From NCBI GenBank assembly GCA_031288675.1, contig JAITQY010000091.1:1-8155 (forward strand): 8,155 bases of DNA, given 5' to 3'. Under the pieces are notes generated by a model, which saw only the letters and a program-made list of their open reading frames with translations, had not been told where the DNA came from and made no database searches. A program made the translations under genes and the position numbers. Each line of letters opens with the position of its first letter. Within the stretch, counting starts at the first letter, position 1. This DNA is from Oscillospiraceae bacterium. Lineage in GTDB: Bacteria > Bacillota > Clostridia > Oscillospirales > Oscillospiraceae. Below are positions 1 through 7,326 of the stretch, piece by piece.

Positions 1-9
1 TGCTATAAT
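1..9 (+). promoter_or_regulatory. Extended -10 promoter element at window edge
   Basis: The first nine bases read TGCTATAAT, an exact match to the extended -10 consensus (TGn followed by TATAAT) of housekeeping sigma-A promoters. Transcription would start near position 16, giving a leader of about 60 bases before the ATG at 75. The -35 region would lie left of the window, so it cannot be assessed. The following 25 bases are AT-rich, as expected around a promoter. It would serve the amidohydrolase and probably the genes behind it. Confidence 0.5.
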
Positions 10-74
10 TAAAGTGTATTAAAATATTATTGCTCCTCGCAGAAACTGCCTACAAAACAGAAAGACAAAACACT

Positions 75-890
75 ATGCTTAATTACACCGTCATCGACGC
101 GCATTGTCACGTTTATCCTGAGAAAATAGCTAACAAAGCTGCCGAGAACATCGGCGTCTTTTACGGCTATCCTGTACCGTCTTTTGACGGCACTCCAGGC
201 ACTTTTGAAACTATGCTTAACGCAGGAAGAAAACTGGGGTTTGCGGGCTATAATATTAGCGGAGCCGCTACCGTTCCATCACAGGTGGTTAGCGTTAACG
301 ACGGACTAATCGGCACGCTGAACAGCTTTGACGGTGCGGAAATGCTATTCGCGTTCGGAACCGCTCATCCGGGATTTGAGAACGTCGGCGGCGAACTTGA
401 ACGCATTAAAAAAGCCGGATTGCGCGGCATTAAACTTCATGCCGATTGTCAGCGTTTCAATATTGACGACCGTTCCGCATATCCTATGTATGACGCGGCT
501 CAGGAACTCAATCTGCCGGTACTTTGTCATGTGGGGGATGAAAACTTCGATTATTCCAGCCCGTACAGGCTTCTGAATTTGCTTAAAGATTTTCCGCGCT
601 TGCGTGTTATTGCCGCACATCTCGGCGGATACCGCGAATGGGATGAGGGCATTAAACTTGCAGGTACGTCTAACATTTGGTTCGATACGTGCAGCGCCCA
701 GTCAATTCTACCGCCGGAACGTGTTGTTTCGCAAATCCGCACACTCGGCGCGGAACGCTGCTTCTTCGGTACGGACTATCCTCTTTGGAACGCGGACAAA
801 GAACTCAATAATTTCTTAAACCTCGCTCTTACAGACAAAGAAAAAGAGCAGATACTCGGTCAGAACTTCCTTTCATTTATTAACGGTTAA
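75..890 (+). CDS. Amidohydrolase 2 family metal-dependent hydrolase
   Basis: This is a cytoplasmic TIM-barrel hydrolase or decarboxylase of the amidohydrolase-related family (PF04909), 271 aa from the chosen start. The metal-binding pattern is complete: IDAHCHV near the N-terminus gives the HxH pair (H10, H12), GIKLH holds K120, LCHVG holds H152, AAHLGG holds H182, and FGTDYP holds the late aspartate D234. No signal peptide is seen. The family covers diverse chemistry, including ACMSD-like decarboxylases and lactone hydrolases, so the substrate cannot be read from sequence. I chose the ATG at 75 rather than the upstream in-frame TTG at 30, because family members begin a few residues before the HxH and the TTG has no Shine-Dalgarno site. 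A weak AGAAAG lies about 9 bases before the ATG. The flippase gene follows after 16 bases. Confidence 0.85.
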   Translation: MLNYTVIDAHCHVYPEKIANKAAENIGVFYGYPVPSFDGTPGTFETMLNAGRKLGFAGYNISGAATVPSQVVSVNDGLIGTLNSFDGAEMLFAFGTAHPGFENVGGELERIKKAGLRGIKLHADCQRFNIDDRSAYPMYDAAQELNLPVLCHVGDENFDYSSPYRLLNLLKDFPRLRVIAAHLGGYREWDEGIKLAGTSNIWFDTCSAQSILPPERVVSQIRTLGAERCFFGTDYPLWNADKELNNFLNLALTDKEKEQILGQNFLSFING

Positions 891-894
891 TATC

Positions 895-899
895 GGGGG
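895..899 (+). promoter_or_regulatory. Ribosome binding site deciding a TTG start
   Basis: A GGGGG run lies 7 bases before the TTG at 907. No in-frame ATG is available close by, and the protein from this TTG begins MKKQSFLQGAAIL, a typical N-terminus for the flippase family. Together these support TTG as the true start codon. Confidence 0.55.
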
Positions 900-906
900 C
901 AATCAT

Positions 907-2511
907 TTGAAAAAACAGTCTTTTCTGCAAGGCGCGGCAATACTGACCGCGACTGTAGCGTTAGTCAAGATACTCGGCGCTGTATATAAGATTCCTCTTG
1001 GTAATATGCTTGGGGACGAAGGCTTTGCGCACTTTTCTGTTGCTTACTCAATTTACTCACTGTTGCTCACTATCTCTACAGCAGGGTTGCCGGTCGCTCT
1101 CAGCCGTCTTGTAGCGCGCGCTGACGCGCTCGGCGACAAGCCTCTTGTCCGCAGAACCTTTAACTCGGCGCGCGCGGCATTTCTTGTACTGGGAGGAGTA
1201 TCAACGGCAGTAATGCTCATCTTTGCTCCTCAGCTGGCTAATTTGATGGAAGATCCGGAAGCGCGATATGCCATTTTTGCGCTTGCGCCGAGTATTGTTA
1301 TGGTCTGCCTTATGAGCGCATATCGCGGTTACAGTCAGGGCATATCAAATATGACGCCGACATCCGTATCTCAAATTATCGAAACAGTAGGCAAACTGCT
1401 CTTTGGACTTGCTCTTGCGTGGTTCCTGATTTCGCGCGGTTACGGGCTTCCTCTTGCGTCCGGCGGCGCAATTGCCGGCGTTACGCTCGGCGCCGCTTTT
1501 GCGCTTATCTTTATCGTTCTCAAAGTCAAACTACCCCGCAAGAGTACAGTTCAGATTACTTCAAATACAGTGGAACACCGCAAATCACAGCTTATAGAAC
1601 TTTTCAAAATCGGTATCCCGATTACCATAGGAGCATCCGTACTTTCTATACTCGCGCTTGCTGACGCTAAACTGATACTCGGACGCTTGCAGGACGCGGG
1701 CGGATACAGCTACGCTCAAGCCAAAACTCTTTACGGAGTTTTCTCTAAGGTTCAGACGCTTTTCAACATCCCGAGCAGTTTTATCGTTCCGCTTACAGTA
1801 AGCGTTATCCCGGCTATAGCCGCACGCCTTGCAAACAACAACCGTGACGGCGCGGCAAGCGTAACGGGTACTGCTCTGAAGATTACCACTCTGCTTGCGC
1901 TCCCTGCCGGCGTCGGACTTAGTGTGCTTGCAACTCCGATCGTCAATGTTATCTATCCCGGAAGTCATTCGGAGGGAGCGGGTTTGCTCGCGATTTTAGG
2001 TGTCGCTTCATTTTTTACTTGCGTTACACTGGTAACTAATGCTATACTTCAGGCATACGGCAAGGAACGCGTCCCGGTTTATACTATGATTTGCGGCGGA
2101 ATCCTTAAAATCAGCAGCACATATTTCCTTACCCCTATTCTCGGAATCAGAGGCGCGGCTATAGGCACGATAGCGAGTTTCGCGCTTATCAGCATTCTCA
2201 ATATTTGCGTACTTGTTTTCAAGACAGGTTACAAACTAAACGGAAGCGCTGTCAAACTGCTGTTCTCCAGCGCGGTAATGGGCGCGGCGGCTTGGTTTGT
2301 ATATTATGCGGTTATTAGGACCGTAAACCGTCAGTTGATTGCTCTCGGCGCAGCGATAATCGTCGCTGTAGTTATATACGCCGTTTTGGTGGTAATGCTT
2401 AAAGTCATCACAAAAGATGATTTGGCATTTGCACCGAAAGGCGATAAAATTGCAAAACTGCTAAGATTGCGGTATTTATTCAGAAAAAACGGACAGAAAA
2501 AATGGTTGTAA
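907..2511 (+). CDS. SpoVB/YtgP-like lipid-linked polysaccharide flippase
   Basis: This is a 534-aa integral membrane protein of the MOP exporter superfamily (COG2244, polysaccharide biosynthesis/SpoVB group), the usual length for the family. The N-terminal block (KILGAVYKIPLGNMLGDEG, then YSIYSLLLTISTAGLPVALS) is characteristic of the SpoVB/YtgP branch. About 14 hydrophobic segments can be counted, with a basic cytoplasmic tail (RLRYLFRKNGQKKWL). B. subtilis SpoVB acts in spore cortex synthesis and YtgP acts as a lipid II flippase (MurJ), so the likely role is moving a lipid-linked cell-wall precursor across the membrane. I cannot decide between vegetative and sporulation roles from sequence, so no symbol is given. 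The start is TTG. The 3' end overlaps the methyltransferase by 10 bases, which suggests co-translation. Confidence 0.85.
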   Translation: MKKQSFLQGAAILTATVALVKILGAVYKIPLGNMLGDEGFAHFSVAYSIYSLLLTISTAGLPVALSRLVARADALGDKPLVRRTFNSARAAFLVLGGVSTAVMLIFAPQLANLMEDPEARYAIFALAPSIVMVCLMSAYRGYSQGISNMTPTSVSQIIETVGKLLFGLALAWFLISRGYGLPLASGGAIAGVTLGAAFALIFIVLKVKLPRKSTVQITSNTVEHRKSQLIELFKIGIPITIGASVLSILALADAKLILGRLQDAGGYSYAQAKTLYGVFSKVQTLFNIPSSFIVPLTVSVIPAIAARLANNNRDGAASVTGTALKITTLLALPAGVGLSVLATPIVNVIYPGSHSEGAGLLAILGVASFFTCVTLVTNAILQAYGKERVPVYTMICGGILKISSTYFLTPILGIRGAAIGTIASFALISILNICVLVFKTGYKLNGSAVKLLFSSAVMGAAAWFVYYAVIRTVNRQLIALGAAIIVAVVIYAVLVVMLKVITKDDLAFAPKGDKIAKLLRLRYLFRKNGQKKWL

Positions 2512-3407
2512 AATCTACAGAAAACACATGGAACAGCACCCAGTGGCGCGATTACTCTCTGCTTGACTGCGGAAACGGAGAGCGTCTTGAGCGCTGGGGT
2601 GACTTCGTCCTTGTCCGTCCTGACCCAACCGCTATATGGCAAACCGCACGCAAATACAATGAACTGTGGAAAAAACCGGATGCGCGTTACCTTCGCTCTT
2701 CCTCCGGCGGCGGACACTGGGAGACTATTAATCCCAAAATTCCAAAAAATTGGAATATTACCTATGGCGATTTGACATTCACTATAAATCTAATGAACTT
2801 CAAACACACCGGCGTATTTCCTGAGCAAGCCGCCAACTGGAACTGGATGCGCGGCTTAATCAGAAAGTTTGAACGCAAATGTCAGTTAAATGTGCTTAAC
2901 CTGTTTGCTTATACCGGAGCCGCAACGCTCGCATGCGCCGCAGAGGGCGCGGCGGTATGCCACGTAGACGCCGCTAAAGGAATGGTAGACCGCGCGCGAA
3001 CCAACGCACATCTCTCAGGTCTTGAGGGCAAGCCCGTACGCTGGATAGTGGACGACTGCCGCGAGTTCATTCAGCGTGAGATAAGGCGCGGCCGCAGATA
3101 TGACGCTATTATAATGGACCCTCCGTCCTACGGACGCGGCGCAAAAGGCGAAGTTTGGAAGCTGGAGGATGACCTCTATAGTTTTTGCAGGTTATGTACT
3201 GAGATACTAAGTGACGACCCCGGTTTTGTACTAATTAACTCTTATACTACCGGATTATCGCCGGCAACGCTTACTTATATTGCTGAAAGCACGTTCAGCT
3301 CACGGTTCCATACCGCGCGCGCCGAAAGCCGGGAGCTTGCCATAAAATCTGAAAATTCCGGGCTCTATTTGCCCGCCGGAGCGAGTTGCAGATGGACAAC
3401 ATCTTAA
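2502..3407 (+). CDS. Class I SAM-dependent methyltransferase, RlmI/RlmK-like without PUA domain
   Basis: This is a 301-aa Rossmann-fold methyltransferase of the group related to the 23S rRNA methyltransferases RlmI and RlmK (PF10672 type). Visible motifs are the KHTGVFPEQ block (101-109), SAM-binding motif I NLFAYTGA (133-140), the acidic VDAAKG (155-160), VDDCREF (183-189), and the catalytic-type DPPSYGRG (206-213). RNA base methylation is the likely role, but the target is not certain. The N-terminal PUA domain of E. coli RlmI is absent; the first 90 residues look like a short beta-rich region instead. The segment where m5C enzymes carry their catalytic cysteine reads LINSYTTGL and has none. 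The start ATG overlaps the end of the flippase gene, with a weak GGA 8 bases upstream. The C-terminus (LYLPAGASCRW) looks natural, and its last 16 bases overlap the ECF ATPase gene. Confidence 0.82.
   Translation: MVVKSTENTWNSTQWRDYSLLDCGNGERLERWGDFVLVRPDPTAIWQTARKYNELWKKPDARYLRSSSGGGHWETINPKIPKNWNITYGDLTFTINLMNFKHTGVFPEQAANWNWMRGLIRKFERKCQLNVLNLFAYTGAATLACAAEGAAVCHVDAAKGMVDRARTNAHLSGLEGKPVRWIVDDCREFIQREIRRGRRYDAIIMDPPSYGRGAKGEVWKLEDDLYSFCRLCTEILSDDPGFVLINSYTTGLSPATLTYIAESTFSSRFHTARAESRELAIKSENSGLYLPAGASCRWTTS
3378..3385 (+). promoter_or_regulatory. Ribosome binding site for fused ECF ATPase
   Basis: GGAG at 3378-3381, followed by CGAG, lies inside the end of the methyltransferase gene. It is 10 bases from the ATG at 3392 but only 4 from an in-frame TTG at 3386. 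The spacing favours the ATG, which also gives the usual short EcfA N-terminus (MDNILIKTENVTYTY). Confidence 0.5.
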
Positions 3408-5119
3408 TCAAAACAGAAAACGTAACCTACACCTATGAGGGCGAACCGGCGCTTCGCGGTATCAGCCTGAGCTTTAAGCATGGGGAGTTCGCAGCTATAC
3501 TCGGGCATAACGGCTCGGGTAAGTCTACGTTCGCAAAGACATTGAACGCTCTGAATATACCGGGCGGCGGTAAAGTATGGGTAGACGGATTAGATACTTC
3601 CGTTGAGGAAAACATTCCTAAGATACGTGCGTCAGTCGGGATGGTATTCCAAAATCCGGACAATCAAATCGTAGCGAGTATCGTAGAGGATGATGTAGCT
3701 TTCGGATGTGAAAATACCGGCGTTGACCCGGCAGAGATTCGCGGCCGCGTTGACGACGCGCTTGAGGCGGTGCGTATGAGCGCGTTCAAAACACACGCCA
3801 CACATCAGCTCTCCGGCGGTCAGAAACAGCGCGTGGCTATTGCCGGCGCTATCGCCGCACGCCCTAAGTGCATTGTATTGGACGAATCCACCGCTATGCT
3901 CGACCCGCGCGGACGCGCCGAAGTTCTTGAGGTAGCGCACCGTCTGAATAAAGAAATGGGTATCACCATCATCCTTATCACACACCATATGCGTGAGGTC
4001 ATTGACGCAGACCGCGTAATAGTCTTTACAGATGGCTTTGTCCTTGCAGACGGTACGCCGCAGGAAGTATTTGTAAATACCGAAATACTGGATGAAGCCG
4101 GTCTTGGCGTTCCCGATACGGTTCGCCTGTGCGAGGAGTTAGGACTTCCTTTAGACGCGCTGAATATCGACGATTGCGCGGAACAAATAATCGGCGCGGT
4201 CAATTCCGGCGCTATGTCCGTCCAATCGGCAGATGAGGCGGAACAACCCTCCGATGCGGTATTTGACAGATATGTATTAGAAACGACGGAGTTAAAGCAC
4301 TTGTATTCGCCGGATACTCCTTTTGAAACCGAAGCGCTCAGGGGCATAGATTTCAAACTGCCTCAAGGGATTTTTGCAGGTATCATTGGTCATACCGGTT
4401 CCGGAAAGAGTACGTTCATTCAGCATCTTAACGGACTGCTGAAACCTTCATCCGGGCGGATACTCCTTAATGCCGAAGACATTTGGGGCGGAGGGAAAAT
4501 AATGCCAGGTGTACGCGGCAAGGTAGGGCTTGTTTTCCAGTATCCGGAGTATCAGCTGTTTGAAGAAACATGCGCTAAGGATATTGCGTTCGGACCGCGT
4601 AATCTGAAGCTATCCGAAGCCGAAATCGCGGAGCGTGTCACGGAGGCGGCTAAATTTGTAGGCTTGAAGCCGGATTTGTTAGATAAATCGCCGTTCGCGC
4701 TATCCGGCGGAGAGAAACGCCGTGTGGCAATCGCCGGAGTTATCGCAATGCGTCCTGATGTGCTGATATTGGACGAGCCTACGGCTGGATTAGACCCCTC
4801 AGGCAGTGAGTTTATACTTGAAAACCTAAGGGAATATCAGCTGGCAACCGGATGTACACTTGTGCTTGTAACTCACTCTATGGAGGAAATAGCCGAATAC
4901 GCGGATATTATCTATGTCTTTAACGACGGCAATATAGAATTCAGCGGAGCAAAGGAAACGATATTCGCACGCTCCGGGCGTCTGCGTGAAATCGGACTTG
5001 ACATTCCGGAGGTCACACAGGTGATTTTGAAGCTTAGGGAATTAGGGTTGCCTGTAAATCCGTCTGTATACACCGTGAAAAAAGCGGCTGAGGAAATCAA
5101 GAGGTATGTCAAATGCTGA
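3392..5119 (+). CDS. Single-chain ECF transporter ATPase, EcfA1-EcfA2 fusion
   Basis: This 575-aa protein carries two complete ABC ATPase domains of the energy-coupling factor type, which power vitamin and metal uptake with EcfT and a substrate-binding S component. Half one: Walker A GHNGSGKST (38-46), Q-loop VFQNPDNQ (85-92), signature LSGGQKQR (140-147), Walker B IVLDE (161-165), switch H198. The DESTAMLDP sequence is typical of EcfA1. Half two: GHTGSGKST (333-341), VFQYPEYQ (381-388), LSGGEKRR (437-444), LILDE (458-462), H495. Its DEPTAGLDP and SPDTPFE are typical of EcfA2. The halves are normally separate genes of about 280 codons. Here both C-terminal regulatory regions are kept, and an acidic linker (about residues 273-295) joins them without stop or frameshift. 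An in-frame ATG at 4214 could in theory start a separate EcfA2, but no good ribosome site precedes it. Both halves look catalytically intact. Confidence 0.9.
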   Translation: MDNILIKTENVTYTYEGEPALRGISLSFKHGEFAAILGHNGSGKSTFAKTLNALNIPGGGKVWVDGLDTSVEENIPKIRASVGMVFQNPDNQIVASIVEDDVAFGCENTGVDPAEIRGRVDDALEAVRMSAFKTHATHQLSGGQKQRVAIAGAIAARPKCIVLDESTAMLDPRGRAEVLEVAHRLNKEMGITIILITHHMREVIDADRVIVFTDGFVLADGTPQEVFVNTEILDEAGLGVPDTVRLCEELGLPLDALNIDDCAEQIIGAVNSGAMSVQSADEAEQPSDAVFDRYVLETTELKHLYSPDTPFETEALRGIDFKLPQGIFAGIIGHTGSGKSTFIQHLNGLLKPSSGRILLNAEDIWGGGKIMPGVRGKVGLVFQYPEYQLFEETCAKDIAFGPRNLKLSEAEIAERVTEAAKFVGLKPDLLDKSPFALSGGEKRRVAIAGVIAMRPDVLILDEPTAGLDPSGSEFILENLREYQLATGCTLVLVTHSMEEIAEYADIIYVFNDGNIEFSGAKETIFARSGRLREIGLDIPEVTQVILKLRELGLPVNPSVYTVKKAAEEIKRYVKC

Positions 5120-5919
5120 AGAATATAACGTTAGGGCAATATTTTCCGGGCAACTCAATAATCCACCGGCTTGACCCGCGTACTAAACTGATTCTGACGC
5201 TTGTCTATATCGTTGTTTTGTTCATGTGTACTAATCCGTCAGGTTACGTGATTTGCCTGATTGTGCTTTGCGCGTGTATAGCCGTTTCACAAATCAAACC
5301 CAAACTTATTCTGCGGGGAATGAAACCGCTGATAATCGTCATAATAATCACCGGTTTGCTGAATGTGTTCTATACCCGTGGCGGCACAGTACTTGCAAGC
5401 TTTTGGGTACTTACCATAACGGTCGAGGGCATACGCAACGCTATATTTATGACGCTCAGAATACTGATGCTTGTCAGCGGAACGTTCCTTATGACATACA
5501 CGACGTCACCGCTTGCGCTTACGGACGCAATGGAGTCGCTTATGAATCCGCTGAAGAAAATTAAAATGCCGGTACACGAGCTTTCAATGATGATGAGTAT
5601 CGCGCTTCGTTTCATTCCGACGCTGATAGAAGAGACTGATAAAATTATGAGCGCGCAGAAAGCGCGCGGCGCGGACTTTGACAGCGGCAATATCCTGCAA
5701 AAGGCTAAAGCGCTTCTGCCGTTGCTGATTCCGCTGTTTATAAGCGCGTTCCGGCGCGCGGACGAACTTGCCGTCGCGATGGAGGCGCGCGGCTATCACG
5801 GCGGAGAGGGGCGCACAAAAATGAAGCAGCTGCGCTACACCGCAAGCGACGCGGCGGCGTTTGTATCAGGCGCGGCGTTTACCGCTGCGGTAATAGCGAC
5901 CCGCTTCCTTCCGGTATGA
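5113..5919 (+). CDS. ecfT: ECF transporter transmembrane subunit EcfT
   Basis: EcfT is the membrane scaffold that couples the EcfA ATPases to S components. The protein has 268 aa, the usual length. It begins with the family-typical GQYFPGNSIIHRLDPRTK block, followed by hydrophobic segments at about 25-60, 70-85 and 108-130. It then has a long cytoplasmic helical region with the two diagnostic Ala-Arg-Gly motifs: QKARGADF (ARG at 184-186) and MEARGYHGG (ARG at 225-227). These lie at the ends of the coupling helices that sit in the ATPase grooves. A last membrane span covers about 244-265. The ATG overlaps the end of the ATPase gene by 7 bases, and AAGAGG (5099-5104) lies 8 bases upstream, so production is probably coupled to the ATPase. 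No S component is nearby, which fits a shared (group II) module serving unlinked substrate-binding subunits. Confidence 0.93.
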   Translation: MLKNITLGQYFPGNSIIHRLDPRTKLILTLVYIVVLFMCTNPSGYVICLIVLCACIAVSQIKPKLILRGMKPLIIVIIITGLLNVFYTRGGTVLASFWVLTITVEGIRNAIFMTLRILMLVSGTFLMTYTTSPLALTDAMESLMNPLKKIKMPVHELSMMMSIALRFIPTLIEETDKIMSAQKARGADFDSGNILQKAKALLPLLIPLFISAFRRADELAVAMEARGYHGGEGRTKMKQLRYTASDAAAFVSGAAFTAAVIATRFLPV

Positions 5920-6692
5920 GCAAGGATTTTGCTGGTATCGCAAACCTGCGGAATATCGCGCTTACGCTTCGTTATGACGGGACAAAATATCACGGTTGGC
6001 AGCGGCAGAAAAATGCGGTCACAGTGCAGGAAACGCTTGAAAATGCTATCTCTGAAGTTATCGGCGGACAAGTTTCCGTAACAGGCTGCGGTCGCACGGA
6101 TGCAGGCGTTCACGCGGAATATTATATCGCTAATTTTCGATCAGACTGTACAATTCCGGAGGAACGCATTCCGTTCGCGCTTAATTCACGTTTGCCGGAG
6201 GATATAGTTGTTCGGCAGGCAAGGGAAGTGCCTTGGGATTTTCACGCGGTATTCAATTGCAAACGTAAGGAATACACTTACCGTATTCATAATACGGAGT
6301 TCCGTGACCCGTTGTTTAATAACCGCGTTTGGTGGTATCCGCAATCTCTTGATATAGATGCGATGAGGCTCGGCGCGGCAGAATTTATCGGAACGCACGA
6401 TTTTTCTGCGGTAAGGGCAGTAGGAACAAATGTAAAAAGTACGGTTCGCACAGTTTTTTCATTTGACATTTTTGAAAATTATGGTATAATAAATTTCAGA
6501 GTCGCGGCAGACGGATTCTTGTATAATATGGTTCGCGCAATGGTCGGAACACTTGTCTATGTAGGAGTCGGAAAAATCCAGCCATCAGAAATAGCAGATA
6601 TTTTGGCATCCAAAACGCGCTCGCTCGCCGGTCCTACTGTTCCGCCTCAAGGATTGTACATGACAAATGCTGATTACGATATAGAGTTATAA
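5916..6692 (+). CDS. truA: tRNA pseudouridine(38-40) synthase TruA
   Basis: TruA isomerizes uridines 38-40 in the anticodon stem-loop of many tRNAs. The protein has 258 aa, normal for the family. Recognizable blocks are LRYDGTKYHGWQRQ (18-31), catalytic GRTDAGVHA (59-67, nucleophile D62), the KRKEYTYRI block, HDFSAVRA, and FLYNMVRAMVGTL near the C-terminus. The start ATG overlaps the ecfT stop as ATGA, a usual sign of translational coupling, and no Shine-Dalgarno site is seen. About ten residues precede the conserved RNIALTLRYDG, slightly more than in many TruA proteins, but no better in-frame start follows. The order ecfA-ecfT-truA is common in Firmicutes, usually beside rplQ and rplM/rpsI. 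Those ribosomal genes are absent here. The 3' half of the gene holds a strong promoter-like sequence. Confidence 0.95.
   Translation: MSKDFAGIANLRNIALTLRYDGTKYHGWQRQKNAVTVQETLENAISEVIGGQVSVTGCGRTDAGVHAEYYIANFRSDCTIPEERIPFALNSRLPEDIVVRQAREVPWDFHAVFNCKRKEYTYRIHNTEFRDPLFNNRVWWYPQSLDIDAMRLGAAEFIGTHDFSAVRAVGTNVKSTVRTVFSFDIFENYGIINFRVAADGFLYNMVRAMVGTLVYVGVGKIQPSEIADILASKTRSLAGPTVPPQGLYMTNADYDIEL
6463..6490 (+). promoter_or_regulatory. Candidate sigma-A promoter inside truA
   Basis: TTGACA (6463-6468) is followed after a 16-base spacer by TATAAT (6485-6490). TGG directly before the TATAAT supplies the extended -10 TGn. All 12 core hexamer bases match consensus, and the spacer is one base short of the optimum. 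The predicted start is near 6497, giving a leader of about 200 bases before the ATG at 6698. It could transcribe the unknown anchored protein and cvpA independently of the upstream genes. The same bases encode FDIFENYGIINF, a plausible TruA segment, so coding constraint might produce the match by chance. Confidence 0.5.
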
Positions 6693-6697
6693 AGTTT

Positions 6698-7315
6698 ATG
6701 AAGAAAAAAATCATAGTCCTGACGTCTATAGTTCTTGCAGCCGTTATCGGAGTAACCGTTTACGTACGGTTTATTTCGTTTGGCGATGCTGGCGCCGGAA
6801 GCTACTCGCTGGAAGTTACTGAGGAATCCGGCTATAAGGGCGTTGTAACCGTTTATGACGGCACGGGCGAAGCTGCATTCAAGTGGTATTCGCCGGACGA
6901 GTACATTGTCGCCGGTTCGCTTGAATCAAACGCAGAGACTTTTGCGGTTGTTACGCTTTCCGAAGCAGGATGCAGGTTCAGAGTATTTGACCTGATGAAC
7001 CCGGTTCTTGAAAATGATGAGTATGTATGTTATGAGAACGGCAGCTATACCGGCACTGAAACTATGTACTATGAAATCGGGTATCTTTCGCGGAACCGTA
7101 TCTTTGCAATCGCGGCTGACCGCGCTACAGTTTTCGACGCTTCGGCAAAGATATTCTCTGAGTACAAAATCACCGACGGATATTGGACGGGATATACTGC
7201 GGAAAACGGAAAACTAACCCTCACACAGGCAAAGTACTCAGTCGGCGAAAGTACCGGCACGGTTAAATTTGACGGCAGTCAATGGCTTGAGTCTTCAACC
7301 GCAGACGAACAATAA
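6698..7315 (+). CDS. Membrane-anchored protein of unknown function
   Basis: I do not recognize this 205-aa protein with confidence. It starts MKKKIIVLTSIVLAAVIG, a positively charged end followed by a hydrophobic stretch (about 4-25). This fits an uncleaved signal anchor, as no lipobox cysteine or clear cleavage site is present. The remaining 180 residues are acidic, rich in Y, T, G and S, and show alternating short strands such as TFAVVTLSEAGCRFRVFDL and RIFAIAADRATVFDASAK. These resemble two or three beta-propeller-like blades outside the membrane. The pattern recalls the longer clostridial DUF5711 proteins, but this is an impression only and the protein would be short for that family. The gene begins 5 bases after truA and has only a weak GAG site. 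cvpA follows after 11 bases, so the two are probably co-expressed, perhaps from the promoter in truA. Confidence 0.75.
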   Translation: MKKKIIVLTSIVLAAVIGVTVYVRFISFGDAGAGSYSLEVTEESGYKGVVTVYDGTGEAAFKWYSPDEYIVAGSLESNAETFAVVTLSEAGCRFRVFDLMNPVLENDEYVCYENGSYTGTETMYYEIGYLSRNRIFAIAADRATVFDASAKIFSEYKITDGYWTGYTAENGKLTLTQAKYSVGESTGTVKFDGSQWLESSTADEQ

Positions 7316-7326
7316 GGAGCGCAGAT

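Noticed and set aside
249..254. TATAAT within the amidohydrolase gene
   Set aside because: No -35 and no TGn extension are present. The bases encode GYNIS.
2331..2717. 128-aa minus-strand open frame across the flippase/methyltransferase junction
   Set aside because: It spans two convincing genes, has no ribosome site or family features, and is best read as a shadow.
3110..3115. TATAAT within the methyltransferase gene
   Set aside because: It arises from codons for the conserved AIIMDPP motif, and the upstream region is GC-rich with no -35.
3820..4356. 178-aa open frame on the minus strand
   Set aside because: It lies fully inside the well-supported ECF ATPase gene. Its translation is serine-rich, as antisense frames often are, and it has no recognizable domain.
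6281..6297. Perfect hairpin CCGTATT-CAT-AATACGG inside truA
   Set aside because: The stem is only 7 bp with a 3-base loop, no T-run follows, and the bases encode conserved TruA residues (YRIHNTEF). Chance is the simplest explanation.
6522..6527. Second TATAAT in truA
   Set aside because: It encodes the conserved FLYNMVR motif and lacks both a -35 and a TGn extension.
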